Shown piece after piece: positions 50,045 to 59,080 of a DNA stretch of 64,000 bases. The notes under the pieces are model-generated. The model did no database searches. It was not told the origin of the DNA and was given only the letters and a program-made list of their open reading frames with translations. Both the position numbers and the translations under genes were made by a program. Positions within the stretch are counted from its first letter, which is position 1. Every line of letters begins with the position of its first letter. This DNA comes from Oscillospiraceae bacterium (lineage in GTDB: Bacteria > Bacillota > Clostridia > Oscillospirales > Oscillospiraceae), in NCBI GenBank assembly GCA_020025305.1, contig JAHHSG010000011.1:7331-71330 (forward strand), read 5' to 3'.

Positions 50045-50073
50045 AGTATATCACTAATATATCAGTATTGCAA
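50045..50073 (-). promoter_or_regulatory. Promoter of the uxaC operon with GntR operator D inside
   Basis: Minus strand TTGCAA, 17 bases, TATACT. The 18-base operator (50047-50064; minus strand TGATATATTAGTGATATA) fills the spacer and -10, a typical place for direct repression. Confidence 0.8.
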
Positions 50074-50144
50074 TATCCATTGTTGCTTGCTTTTCAAAGC
50101 CTTGAAATTAAACAAAATACTTTGTATTCAAGTAATATATTTGC

Positions 50145-50171
50145 TTGACATTAACTGCGCTGCGATATACT
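50145..50171 (+). promoter_or_regulatory. Candidate uxuB promoter
   Basis: TTGACA and TATACT separated by 15 bases, shorter than ideal. Lies about 60 bases before the uxuB start. Confidence 0.45.
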
Positions 50172-50232
50172 CTTTATATAGAATGACCCTACCTTCCCAT
50201 GGGGAGGTAAGAGAGAATCAGGAGGAAAAATT

Positions 50233-51852
50233 ATGAAGCTGTCCCGTCTGTCTCTGCAAGAAAACCGCACGTTTTTTTCTTCACTCGGATATGAGCTTCC
50301 TCATTTTAATGATCAGGCCATGATCCAAGCCACAAAGGCCCATCCCACTTGGATTCATTTCGGAGCCGGCAATCTCTTCCGTGCTTTTTTGGCTCCGCTT
50401 AGCCAGCAACTGTTGGATGAGGGCAGCTGTGATACCGGTATTTTAGTGGCGGTAGGCTTTGACGCATCTCTGCTGGACACAGTTTACCGCCCTTTTGATA
50501 ATCTCACCGTGACCGCTACGCTGTGCGCCGACGGCGAGATCCGCAAAAAAGTGGTAAGCAGCATTGCCGACAGTTTCTGCATGGTAAACTCCCCAGAGGA
50601 ATGGCAGGCACTGCTGGACATTTTTTCTAACCCCTCCTTGCAAATGGCCAGTTTGACCATTACAGAAAAGGCGTATAACTATCTCTCTGGCAGCGGCACC
50701 GTACTGCCCAACATTCTGCAGGACATGGAAGCCGGCCCCGCAGGCGCAGTCAGCTATCTTGGCCGCATCACGGCGCTGTGTCATCAGCGCTTCACCACCT
50801 GTGGTGCGCCGCTGGCTCTGGTCAGCATGGACAACTGCTCCCATAATGGTTCTCGTCTGGAAGCTGCCATAACGGCCATTGCACAGGGCTGGCAGGAGCG
50901 TGGTCTATGCAGCGCCGGTTTTGTGGATTGGATCTCCGATCGCAGAAACATCACCTTTCCTTGGACCATGATTGACAAGATTACGCCTCGGCCCAGCGAA
51001 GCTGTCTCCCGGATGCTCATGCAGGATGGCCTTGCGGGCATGGAACTCCATGTGACACGCCACGGTTCCTATGCCGCTGCCTTTGTCAACACCGAAGAGG
51101 CACAGTATCTGGTCATTGAGGACGCTTTTCCCAACGGTCGGCCTCCGCTGGAGCGTGCCGGCGTTATTTTCACTACGCGTGAGACAGTGGATAAGGTGGA
51201 GACAATGAAGGTTTGTACCTGTCTCAATCCTCTCCATACCAGTCTGGCCATACTAGGCTGTCTTTTAGGTTTTACTTTCATTAATGAGGAGATGAAGGAC
51301 GAAGACCTCCGCCGTCTCGCCGAGCGCATAGGCTATAGCGAAGGTCTGCCGGTGGTAGTAGATCCGGGCGTAATCTCTCCACATGCCTTTTTGGATGAAG
51401 TGATCACCAAGCGTCTGCCCAACCCCTTTTTGCAAGACGCACCCCAGCGCATTGCTTCCGACAGTTCCCAAAAGATCCCTGTCCGCTTTGGAAACACAAT
51501 AAAAAAATATGCCGCGCATCCTGCGTTAGACGTCCGTGACCTCAAGGGGATCTCGTTTGTGCTGGCGGCCTGGTGCCGCTACCTGATGGCTCTGGATGAC
51601 AGCGGAAATACCTTTACCCCCAGTGACGACCCTATGCTTTCAGAGTTAATGCCGCTGTTGGCACATGTCAAGTTAGGCCAGGCCTGTGACGTACACAAAA
51701 CACTGCAGCCGATTCTCTCCAATGCCTCCATCATGGGCTCCGATCTCTACGAGCTGGGCCTTGCCCCACTGGTAGAGGACTGGTTTTCCCATCTCATTGC
51801 CGGTCCCGGCGCTGTCCGCGAAACACTGCACCGACTGGCAGAAAATGCCTAA
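50233..51852 (+). CDS. uxuB: Fructuronate reductase / mannitol dehydrogenase family
   Basis: 539 residues of the polyol-specific long-chain dehydrogenase family. N-terminal NAD-binding domain begins THPTWIHFGAGNLFRAFLAP; the active-site segment KVCTCLNPLHTSLAILG carries the family lysine and the NxxH. Reduces D-fructuronate to D-mannonate with NADH. Tagaturonate reductase and mannitol dehydrogenase are relatives, but divergence from uxaC and a shared operator support fructuronate. AGGAGG lies before the ATG. Single gene, followed by a terminator. Confidence 0.88.
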   Translation: MKLSRLSLQENRTFFSSLGYELPHFNDQAMIQATKAHPTWIHFGAGNLFRAFLAPLSQQLLDEGSCDTGILVAVGFDASLLDTVYRPFDNLTVTATLCADGEIRKKVVSSIADSFCMVNSPEEWQALLDIFSNPSLQMASLTITEKAYNYLSGSGTVLPNILQDMEAGPAGAVSYLGRITALCHQRFTTCGAPLALVSMDNCSHNGSRLEAAITAIAQGWQERGLCSAGFVDWISDRRNITFPWTMIDKITPRPSEAVSRMLMQDGLAGMELHVTRHGSYAAAFVNTEEAQYLVIEDAFPNGRPPLERAGVIFTTRETVDKVETMKVCTCLNPLHTSLAILGCLLGFTFINEEMKDEDLRRLAERIGYSEGLPVVVDPGVISPHAFLDEVITKRLPNPFLQDAPQRIASDSSQKIPVRFGNTIKKYAAHPALDVRDLKGISFVLAAWCRYLMALDDSGNTFTPSDDPMLSELMPLLAHVKLGQACDVHKTLQPILSNASIMGSDLYELGLAPLVEDWFSHLIAGPGAVRETLHRLAENA

Positions 51853-51877
51853 GCTTTCTTTTACAGCCATATCCAAC

Positions 51878-51919
51878 ACGCCGCCCAGCTCTTTTGCTCG
51901 GCGGCGTCGTCATTTTTAT
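51878..51919 (+). terminator. Terminator after uxuB
   Basis: ACGCCGCC / GGCGGCGT, loop 14, then CGTCATTTTTAT. Confidence 0.65.
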
Positions 51920-52037
51920 AGCTGCACTCTATAGAGTACAGCCCCGCCTTTTCAGGTCTTTGTACTTTTTTTCATTTTCGCTGCATATACTCCCACTGCA
52001 AGTTGAATGTCGGGAGTGGTGAGCTATCAAAGGAAAT

Positions 52038-52274
52038 ATGGAACAGCGGGCCTGCGATTTGGCCGCCTACATTATCGAAAACCGCACCACCGTGCGTGAC
52101 GCCGCCCAGAAATTCGGTGTCAGCAAGTCTACGGTACATAAGGACATCTCCGAGCGTTTGCCCTACTATAATCGCAGTCTCTATCTGCAGGCCAAGGCGG
52201 TCTTGGAGGAAAATAAGGCCCAGCGCCACATCCGCGGCGGCCTTGCCACGCGGAAAAAGTACAAGGGCGCATAA
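52038..52274 (+). CDS. spoIIID: Sporulation regulator SpoIIID
   Basis: 78 residues; DNA-binding regulator of mother-cell gene expression during endospore formation. Helix-turn-helix TVRDAAQKFGVSKSTVHKDI followed by the basic C-terminal helix RHIRGGLATRKKY, typical of the family. AAAGGA lies close to the ATG. Its presence is the clearest sign that the organism is, or descends from, a spore former. Confidence 0.96.
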   Translation: MEQRACDLAAYIIENRTTVRDAAQKFGVSKSTVHKDISERLPYYNRSLYLQAKAVLEENKAQRHIRGGLATRKKYKGA

Positions 52275-52307
52275 AAAAGGACTGCCGCCGGCAGTCCTTT
52301 TTTTGCT
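52273..52307. terminator. Bidirectional terminator
   Basis: AAGGACTGCC, loop GCC, GGCAGTCCTT with A-run left and TTTTTTT right; between spoIIID and tex. Confidence 0.9.
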
Positions 52308-52311
52308 TATT

Positions 52312-54471
52312 TTACTCTTTGGGCACCTGCCGCATGCTCAGGCCAATCCGGTGCTTCTTCTCATCCACTTCCAGTACCACGACCTTGACGATGTCGCCTA
52401 CCGCCACCACTTCACTGGGGTGCTTAATAAACTTGCTGCACACTTGGGAGATGTGGACAAGACCATCCTGATGGACTCCAATATCCACAAACACGCCGAA
52501 ATCCACCACATTGCGCACGGTGCCGGTAAGCACCATGCCGGGGGCCAGATCCTTGATGTCCAGCACATCCGTCCGCAAAATAGGGGCAGGCAGTTCATCT
52601 CGCACATCACGTCCCGGCTTCAAAAGCTCCTTGATCACGTCACGGAGGGTGGGGACGCCAACGCCGATCTCTTGCGCTACCTTCTCCTCACCCAAAAGCT
52701 TCACCTTCTGCTCCAAGAGGGTCATCTCCCCTGCCGCCACGTCCTTGAGCGTATAGCCGGTGAGGGCCAGCAGCGCCTCGGCGGCCTTGTAGCTCTCGGG
52801 GTGAACACCGGTATTGTCCAGCACGGACTTGCTCTCCGGTACCCGCAGGAAGCCGGCACTCTGCTCAAAGGCCTTGGGGCCCAGCTTAGGCACCTTCAAA
52901 AGCTGCCGACGCCCGGTAAAAATACCGTTCTCCTCCCGGTACTTCACAATGTTTTTCGCCGTGGTGGCATTGAGTCCGGACACCCGCCCCAGCAAGCTGG
53001 CCGAAGCGGTATTCACATCCACACCCACGGCGTTGACGCAGTCCTCCACCACACCCGAGAGCGTCTCATCCAGCCGCTTCTGGGGCATATCATGCTGATA
53101 CTGTCCCACGCCGATGGCCTTGGGATCGATCTTTACCAGCTCCGCCAGAGGATCCTGCATCCGGCGCGCAATGGACACGGCGCTGCGAAGATTCACATCG
53201 TACTCCGGAAACTCCTCCGCCGCCAGCTTACTGGCCGAATATACGGATGCGCCGGCCTCGTTGACAATCATATAGGACACGCCGCCTCCCACCTGACGAA
53301 TCAATTCCACCGCCATCTGCTCCGTCTCACGGCTGGCCGTACCGTTGCCAATGGCAATATGCTCCACACCGTGACGGCGCACCAGCCGGGAAAGCTTTTC
53401 AATAGCCTCCTTCTTCTGCCGCTCACCGTAGGTGGGATAGACCACTGTGGTGTCCAGCACTTTGCCGGTACCGTCAATAACCGCCACTTTACAGCCGTGG
53501 GCATAGCCGGGGTCAAGCCCCATGGTCACGTGGCCCTTGACCGTGGGCTGCATCAAAAGAGGACGCAGGTTCAGGCCAAAGTTGGCAATCGCCCCCTCAC
53601 AGGCGCTTTCCGTGCACATAGCACGGATTTCTCGCTCCAGGGACGGCCACAACAGTCGATCAAAACTATCCTCGCAGGCGCTGCGGACAAAGGCTGCGCA
53701 GGCGCCGCGGCCCTTGACGGCGCGATTCCAGATCAGCCCCAAGGCCCACTCCCGATCCACTTCTACCGACACTTTCAGGAATTCTTCTTTCTCCCCACGG
53801 TTGATGGCCAAAATCTGGTGGCCTGCCAGCTTGGAGAGCGTCTGACTGAAATCGTAGTAGAGTCGATAGACGGAATCCTCCTCTTTGGCGGCCACAGAGC
53901 GCAAGGTGCCTTTTTTCAAAGTCAGCTCCCGCAGCTCCTTGCGGATGGCGGCATCGTCGGCGATCCACTCGGCAATGATGTCATTGGCTCCGGCCAGTGC
54001 ATCCTCCACCGCAGCCACGCCCTTTTCCTCGTCTACATACGCTGCGGCCAATCTATCCAGCGGCTCCCGGCTCTCCTGCAGGAAGATGGTGGCTGCCAGC
54101 CCCTCCAGGCCCTTCTCCTTGGCCATGGTAGCCCTGGTACGGCGCTTCTGCTTATAGGGCCGGTAGAGATCCTCCACCTCTGCCAGCGTCTTGGCGTTAT
54201 CAATGGCCGCAGCAAGCTCCTCTGTCAATTTTTCCTGTCCCTCGATGGTCTTTTTGACCTCCTCTTTTCGTGTCTCCAAACTCCGGAGATAGGTCAATCG
54301 ATCTTCCAACGCACGCAAAGCCGTATCGTCCATGCTTCCATGGAGTTCCTTACGATAGCGGACAATAAAAGGGATCGTATTTCCCTCATCCAAGAGGTTG
54401 ATCACGTTCTCCACATACTGCAGCGGCTGCTGCAGTTCCTTTGCCAGGATCTGGGAAATTTTTTCTCTCAT
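52312..54471 (-). CDS. tex: Tex-family RNA-binding protein
   Basis: 719 residues. N-terminal helical region (SQILAKELQQPLQYVENVIN, GNTIPFIVRYRKELHG), the YqgF RNase-H-like domain (VTMGLDPGYAHGCKVAVIDG, HIAIGNGTASRETEQM), helix-hairpin-helix (NTASASLLGRVSGLNATTAK, NGIFTGRRQLLKVPKLGP) and a C-terminal S1 domain (GMVLTGTVRNVVDFGVFVDI). Tex acts on RNA polymerase/RNA and affects transcription and stress tolerance. Followed on the same strand only by the shared terminator. Confidence 0.97.
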   Translation of the reverse strand: MREKISQILAKELQQPLQYVENVINLLDEGNTIPFIVRYRKELHGSMDDTALRALEDRLTYLRSLETRKEEVKKTIEGQEKLTEELAAAIDNAKTLAEVEDLYRPYKQKRRTRATMAKEKGLEGLAATIFLQESREPLDRLAAAYVDEEKGVAAVEDALAGANDIIAEWIADDAAIRKELRELTLKKGTLRSVAAKEEDSVYRLYYDFSQTLSKLAGHQILAINRGEKEEFLKVSVEVDREWALGLIWNRAVKGRGACAAFVRSACEDSFDRLLWPSLEREIRAMCTESACEGAIANFGLNLRPLLMQPTVKGHVTMGLDPGYAHGCKVAVIDGTGKVLDTTVVYPTYGERQKKEAIEKLSRLVRRHGVEHIAIGNGTASRETEQMAVELIRQVGGGVSYMIVNEAGASVYSASKLAAEEFPEYDVNLRSAVSIARRMQDPLAELVKIDPKAIGVGQYQHDMPQKRLDETLSGVVEDCVNAVGVDVNTASASLLGRVSGLNATTAKNIVKYREENGIFTGRRQLLKVPKLGPKAFEQSAGFLRVPESKSVLDNTGVHPESYKAAEALLALTGYTLKDVAAGEMTLLEQKVKLLGEEKVAQEIGVGVPTLRDVIKELLKPGRDVRDELPAPILRTDVLDIKDLAPGMVLTGTVRNVVDFGVFVDIGVHQDGLVHISQVCSKFIKHPSEVVAVGDIVKVVVLEVDEKKHRIGLSMRQVPKE

Positions 54472-54488
54472 AGCGGTATCCTTTCCTT

Positions 54489-54523
54489 AAAAAAGAGACG
54501 GCCGCAGATGGCAGCCGCCTCTC
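54489..54523 (-). terminator. Terminator after the DUF1846 gene
   Basis: Minus strand GAGAGGCGGCTGC, short loop, GCGGCCGTCTC, then TTTTTT; just before tex. Confidence 0.8.
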
Positions 54524-54528
54524 CCTAT

Positions 54529-56010
54529 TTACTTGTGATAGAGGGCTTTCACCTCATACTTCGGCTCGCAGGTCACGTTGATTCCCAAGCGCCGATAAAG
54601 CTCGATATCCTCAGAGGAGATGATCACAGAAAAGTGGGCATCGCAGCCCCGCAGGGAAGCCAACTGTTCCTGTACCATTGTGGCCAGCGGATTGGTAAGT
54701 CCGGAGATGGCCAAAGCAATCAGCACCTCATCGGAGTGCAGCCGGGGGTTGCTGTGGCCCAGATTTTGGGTCTTTAACTGACTGATGGGCTCAATGACCG
54801 ATGAGGGGATCAGTTTCAGCTTTTGATCGATCCCGGCCATGGCCTTCAAAGCGTTCAGCAGAAGCGCTGCAGAAGCGCCCAGCAGATCTGAAGTCTTGCC
54901 GGTAACAACTCTGCCATCGGCCAGAACCATGGCACCGGCAGGCGCTCCGGTCAGCTCCGCCCGCTTCAAGCTGGCCGTCACCGCCGGACACATCTCCGGC
55001 GTAACGCCGGCCTTCTGCATGACAATTTCCAGCTTACGCACCAGTGTTTCATCGCCTTCCCCCCGGGCTCGCTGCACCATGCCATCATAGTAACGCCGCA
55101 GGATCTCACGACGGGAAGCCTTTTGACACACCTCGTCGTCCACAATAGCAAAGCCCGCCATGTTCACGCCCATATCGGTGGGAGATTTATAGGGAGAGCA
55201 TCCCTGTATCTTCTGGAACATGGCATTGAGTACAGGGAAAATCTCTACGTCGCGGTTATAGTTCACCGTCGTCTCACCATAGGCCTCCAGATGGAAGGGG
55301 TCGATCATATTCACATCATTGAGATCGGCCGTGGCGGCCTCGTAGGCCAAGTTCACCGGGTGCTTCAAGGGAAGATTCCAAATGGGAAACGTCTCGTACT
55401 TGGCGTAACCGGCCTGTATGCCACGCTTGTGATCGTGGTAGAGCTGACTGAGACAGGTAGCCATCTTGCCGCTGCCCGGCCCCGGTGCAGTTACCACTAC
55501 CACCGACCGGGTGGTCTCAATGTAGTCGTTTTTACCAAGGCCCTCATCGCTGACAATGTGGGCAACATCGGAGGGATAACCGGCGATGGTATAGTGGCGG
55601 CAGGACTTGACCCCCAGCGCCTTGAGCCGCCGAATAAACGCATCCGCCGCCGTCTGAGAGGCATATTGGGTAATGACTACACTGCCCACAAAAAAGCCCA
55701 TGCCGCGGAAAATATCAATAAGACGCAGTACCTCTTCATCGTAGGAAATACCCAGATCCCCGCGTTTCTTGCTCTTCTCGATATCCCAGGCATTAATGGC
55801 TATGAGGATCTCTACATCCTCTTTCATCGTCTCCAGCATCCGGATCTTGCTGTCTGGCTGGAAACCCGGCAAAACCCGGGACGCATGGTGATCATCGAAC
55901 AGCTTACCGCCGAACTCCAAATACAGCTTGCCGCCGAACTGCGCCACCCGCTCTTTGATATGATGCGCCTGCAACTGCAAATATTTGTCATTGTCAAACC
56001 CAAGTTTCAC
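54529..56010 (-). CDS. DUF1846 family protein
   Basis: 493 residues, matching the family along its whole length: GFDNDKYLQLQAHHIKERV at the start, FGGKLFDDHHASRVLPGFQP, a P-loop-like VVTAPGPGSGKMATCLSQLY near residue 175, and KYEVKALYHK at the end. Widespread in Firmicutes. The P-loop-like glycine-rich turn suggests nucleotide or phosphate binding, but no reaction is established. Single gene with its own terminator. Confidence 0.92.
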   Translation of the reverse strand: MKLGFDNDKYLQLQAHHIKERVAQFGGKLYLEFGGKLFDDHHASRVLPGFQPDSKIRMLETMKEDVEILIAINAWDIEKSKKRGDLGISYDEEVLRLIDIFRGMGFFVGSVVITQYASQTAADAFIRRLKALGVKSCRHYTIAGYPSDVAHIVSDEGLGKNDYIETTRSVVVVTAPGPGSGKMATCLSQLYHDHKRGIQAGYAKYETFPIWNLPLKHPVNLAYEAATADLNDVNMIDPFHLEAYGETTVNYNRDVEIFPVLNAMFQKIQGCSPYKSPTDMGVNMAGFAIVDDEVCQKASRREILRRYYDGMVQRARGEGDETLVRKLEIVMQKAGVTPEMCPAVTASLKRAELTGAPAGAMVLADGRVVTGKTSDLLGASAALLLNALKAMAGIDQKLKLIPSSVIEPISQLKTQNLGHSNPRLHSDEVLIALAISGLTNPLATMVQEQLASLRGCDAHFSVIISSEDIELYRRLGINVTCEPKYEVKALYHK

Positions 56011-56167
56011 AGTACTCTCCCTCTCTATCCTCTATACTTTAACTTTGATATTATACCCTATCCAACGATGGAAAGAAAGCCTTTTTCTCTTTTTCCTGCA
56101 GGATGATTGCAATTTCTCTCCCGGGGGAGTATACTGAGCACAATATAAGTAAGAAGGGAGATACGCC

Positions 56168-56365
56168 GTGCGCTTCACTGTTCTTGTAGGGAAAACGATG
56201 GATCTCACGTTGCCGCCTGCCGTTTTTTTCGAGACAGATGACTTGGAGGGGGCTCGCGCCGTAGCCATGCGCCTGGCTTTTGATGAACGCAATCGGGTGC
56301 AGGTTTGGGACACCAAATACGATGAGCCCGTGGAGGATTTTGACTCCCCCCGTTACCATGCATAA
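56168..56365 (+). CDS. Hypothetical protein, 65 residues
   Basis: Not recognised. GTG start with AAGGGAG 9 bases upstream and a strong terminator just after the stop, so probably real. Small acidic protein with one beta-rich start (MRFTVLVGKTMDLTLPPAVF) and a helix (LEGARAVAMRLAFDERNR); no membrane segment. Confidence 0.65.
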   Translation: MRFTVLVGKTMDLTLPPAVFFETDDLEGARAVAMRLAFDERNRVQVWDTKYDEPVEDFDSPRYHA

Positions 56366-56368
56366 ACA

Positions 56369-56399
56369 AAGGCGGGGCCGCTGTGCGGCCCCGCCTTGC
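56369..56399. terminator. Terminator between hypothetical gene and purine permease
   Basis: AAGGCGGGGCCGC / GCGGCCCCGCCTT, 13-bp perfect stem, loop TGT. Serves the rightward gene and possibly the leftward permease (CCTTTGTTT on that strand). Confidence 0.8.
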
Positions 56400-56408
56400 T
56401 ATGTACTT

Positions 56409-57812
56409 TTACCGGGAAACAAAGAACATGACAGCAAAGAGAAGAGCAATGACCCAAGTACCCACGCTGATTTCCTTGACCTTGCCGGAGAACAGCTTCG
56501 TAAACACATAGCCGATCAGGCCAAAGGCAATACCATAGGAGATATTGTAGGTCAGCGGCATGAAGGCCATGGTCAAAAATGCCGGGACAGCCGCACTGGC
56601 ATCACTCCAATCAATATTCCTCACGTTGCCCATCATCAAAACGCCCACATAAATGAGTGCCGCAGCACAGGCATAGGACGGGATCAGCTGCGCAACAGGG
56701 GCCAAGAACATGGCAATAAAGAAAAATGCTGCAGTAGCCATAGAGGCAAGACCGGTACGACCGCCCTCAGCTACGCCGGAGGAGGACTCCACATAGGTGG
56801 TCACGGTAGAGGTACCGCACACAGCACCGCAGCAGGTGGCGATAGAGTCAGCCAGCATGGCACGGTTCATGTTGGGCACGTCACCGTCCTTGGTCAGCAG
56901 ACCTCCCACGGAGCAGGCGCCAAACAGAGTTCCCAAGGTATCGAACATATCCACCATACAAAAAGCCAGCATGGTAGTGAGGAACATGATGACGAAGTCC
57001 AGCGTACCATGCGCTGCGATGTAGGCAGAGAAGTCAAATCCCTCCGTGAAGACCTTCAAAAACGCCTGAGAGCCAAAATCACGGAAGGCACCCAGAAAGT
57101 CAGAGGTCAGGTTGGGCGCCACAGCCAGATCATAGAATCCGGGCACGGTGAGAAGCCCCACGGCGTAGTACAGCACGGCAGATCCCAGCAGGCCCCACAG
57201 CACCGCACCCTTCACCTTGCGATAGGACATGGCGGCAATGGCAAACACGGCCAGAATCGTAATGAGTACCGGGAACAAATCTGCCCATGCGGCGTTGCCT
57301 CCCAACACATTGAAGGAACGCAGGTTCACCAGTGTGGCCTCGTCATTGACCACGATGCCCGCATTCTGCAGGCCGATGAAGGCAATGAACAGACCGATAC
57401 CGGCGGAAATGGCGGCCTTGACCGCCTGTGGAATGGCATCAAAGATCAGCTTACGCAGGCCGGTAACAGTCAGCAGCACGAAGATCAGGCCATCGCACAG
57501 CACCAGCACCAGCGCATTGGCATAGCTCAGTCCGAAGCCAAAGCAAACGGTGTAGACAAAAAAGGCGTTCAAGCCCATACCGGAAGCCTGTGCCAAAGGC
57601 AGGTTTGCCAGCAGCCCGATCAATACAGTGCCGATAATAGCGGAAATGGCGGTTGCGATGTAGATGGCACCGTAAGACACAGTCCCCACAGAGGAAATCA
57701 TGCCGGAGTTGACCATCAGGATATAAGCCATTGCCATAAAGGTGGTCAGACCTGCCATGATTTCCGTGCGCACGGTAGATCCGCGCTCTGTCACATGAAA
57801 GAATCGATCCAT
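56409..57812 (-). CDS. NCS2-family purine permease (AzgA/PbuO type)
   Basis: 467 residues, about 12-14 membrane helices. TEIMAGLTTFMAMAYILMVN, PLAQASGMGLNAFFVYTVCF and TTYVESSSGVAEGGRTGLAS are the signature segments of the guanine/hypoxanthine/adenine importers driven by the proton gradient. ATG 57812 has GGAGAG 5 bases upstream; a TTG ten codons earlier lacks one. No purine riboswitch is seen upstream. Confidence 0.93.
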   Translation of the reverse strand: MDRFFHVTERGSTVRTEIMAGLTTFMAMAYILMVNSGMISSVGTVSYGAIYIATAISAIIGTVLIGLLANLPLAQASGMGLNAFFVYTVCFGFGLSYANALVLVLCDGLIFVLLTVTGLRKLIFDAIPQAVKAAISAGIGLFIAFIGLQNAGIVVNDEATLVNLRSFNVLGGNAAWADLFPVLITILAVFAIAAMSYRKVKGAVLWGLLGSAVLYYAVGLLTVPGFYDLAVAPNLTSDFLGAFRDFGSQAFLKVFTEGFDFSAYIAAHGTLDFVIMFLTTMLAFCMVDMFDTLGTLFGACSVGGLLTKDGDVPNMNRAMLADSIATCCGAVCGTSTVTTYVESSSGVAEGGRTGLASMATAAFFFIAMFLAPVAQLIPSYACAAALIYVGVLMMGNVRNIDWSDASAAVPAFLTMAFMPLTYNISYGIAFGLIGYVFTKLFSGKVKEISVGTWVIALLFAVMFFVSR

Positions 57813-57932
57813 TTTTTCTCTCCAATCTTTTTGATTCAACACATTGTTTATTCACTCTTCTATTTACCATTATAAAGGATGGCACCGGGATTTGTAAAGC
57901 GAATTCTTGTCATCAGTGACGCGGTATGCCGC

Positions 57933-57961
57933 TTGCCAAAGAACAGGCCATCGGCTATAAT
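57933..57961 (+). promoter_or_regulatory. Promoter of the mscS unit
   Basis: TTGCCA, 17 bases, TATAAT; 27 bases before the mscS start. Confidence 0.75.
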
Positions 57962-57988
57962 AACATATTATAAAAAGAGAGGAGGGGG

Positions 57989-58813
57989 ATGAATCTCGTG
58001 CCCTCTACGAATATCAACGAAATTTTTGCAGGAATTTCTCTGAAAAATCTCCCATTGGAACAAATACTGTATACATCACTCACCTTTCTTCTGGGTGTCG
58101 TCTTGATTCAGCTTTTTCTTAAGATGCTGCGCCGTATGATCGACCGTCCTTCCGTAGAGCAACGCACCCAGCGCTATGTTGTCAATGCTGTCCGTGTGAT
58201 TCTATGGGTCGTTCTGCTCCTGATTGTGGCCGATCAACTGGGGATTCCAACAACTTCTTTGATTGCCCTTTTATCGGTACTTTCACTGGCCATCTCTCTT
58301 GCCATTCAGAATGTACTCTCCAACATTGCAGGGGGGCTTGTCATTTTGACCACCAAGCCTTTCCAGATTGGGGATTATATCGACACGCCCAGCGGACGCG
58401 GTGTTGTAAAGAACATCTCCCTCCACTCCACCTATCTCAATACAGATGACGGACAACAGTTGATTGTGCCCAACAGCACCATCTCCGCTGAAAAGATCAC
58501 CAACTTTACAGCCAATGGCAGCCGCCGTATCGTCGTGACCGTCTCGGCTTCCTACAACGCTCCCACTGCCACCGTGCGGCAGGCCTGCCTCAACGCCATC
58601 GCCGCCACATCGGACATCCTCCCAGATCCGGTACCAGAGGTGTTGGTCAGTGCCTACGGTGACAACAGTATTGAGTATCTGGTTCGTGTCTGGTGTAAAC
58701 CGGATAAATATAACGAAGTCTTTTTCCCTCTCACCGAGCACATCCGCGAGGCCTTCCATGAGGCCCATGTGGAGATGACCTACCCCCATTTGAATGTTCA
58801 TCTAATGAACTGA
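57989..58813 (+). CDS. mscS: Mechanosensitive channel MscS
   Basis: 274 residues. Three N-terminal membrane helices, the pore helix being TTSLIALLSVLSLAISLAIQNVLSN followed by the beta domain IAGGLVILTTKPFQIGDYID. C-terminal cytoplasmic vestibule ends MTYPHLNVHL. Opens under membrane tension to release solutes in hypo-osmotic shock. AGAGGAGGGGG lies before the ATG. First of three genes in one direction. Confidence 0.95.
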   Translation: MNLVPSTNINEIFAGISLKNLPLEQILYTSLTFLLGVVLIQLFLKMLRRMIDRPSVEQRTQRYVVNAVRVILWVVLLLIVADQLGIPTTSLIALLSVLSLAISLAIQNVLSNIAGGLVILTTKPFQIGDYIDTPSGRGVVKNISLHSTYLNTDDGQQLIVPNSTISAEKITNFTANGSRRIVVTVSASYNAPTATVRQACLNAIAATSDILPDPVPEVLVSAYGDNSIEYLVRVWCKPDKYNEVFFPLTEHIREAFHEAHVEMTYPHLNVHLMN

Positions 58814-58838
58814 TCATTGATTTTAAAGGAGTTTTCTC

Positions 58839-59069
58839 ATGCTATTTTCTATTATTCTTGGTGCTCTCATCGGCTGGATCGCCGGTAAACTCATGAATAG
58901 CCCCGGCGGTGTTCTGCGCAACATCATTCTGGGTATCCTCGGCTCCGCTGTAGGCAGCTTTCTTGCCAGCACCATCGGTCTGGGCGCTACCGGTACCATT
59001 GGCGTCATCCTGATCGGTGTGGCAGGTGCCTGCGTTGTTATCCTCGTGTGCCGCTGGCTCTTTAAGTAA
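58839..59069 (+). CDS. GlsB/YeaQ/YmgE-family stress membrane protein
   Basis: 76 residues, three membrane helices. IILGALIGWIAGKLMNSPGG followed by LRNIILGILGSAVGSFLAS is the family pattern. Associated with envelope and general stress; biochemical role unknown. Starts 25 bases after mscS with AAAGGAG. Confidence 0.92.
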   Translation: MLFSIILGALIGWIAGKLMNSPGGVLRNIILGILGSAVGSFLASTIGLGATGTIGVILIGVAGACVVILVCRWLFK

Positions 59070-59080
59070 GGTGAACTGTT

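Noticed and set aside
52003..54777. A 924-codon rightward open frame opposite tex
   Set aside because: It is the antisense of tex and the end of DUF1846, rich in histidine, glutamine and leucine, with no domain or ribosome site. It reflects GC-rich codon use on the other strand.
56280..57875. A 531-codon rightward frame opposite the purine permease
   Set aside because: Antisense shadow, histidine/glycine/glutamine-rich, no recognisable domain.
57813..57988. Purine riboswitch upstream of the NCS2 permease
   Set aside because: The interval lacks the conserved loop and junction sequences of the purine aptamer.
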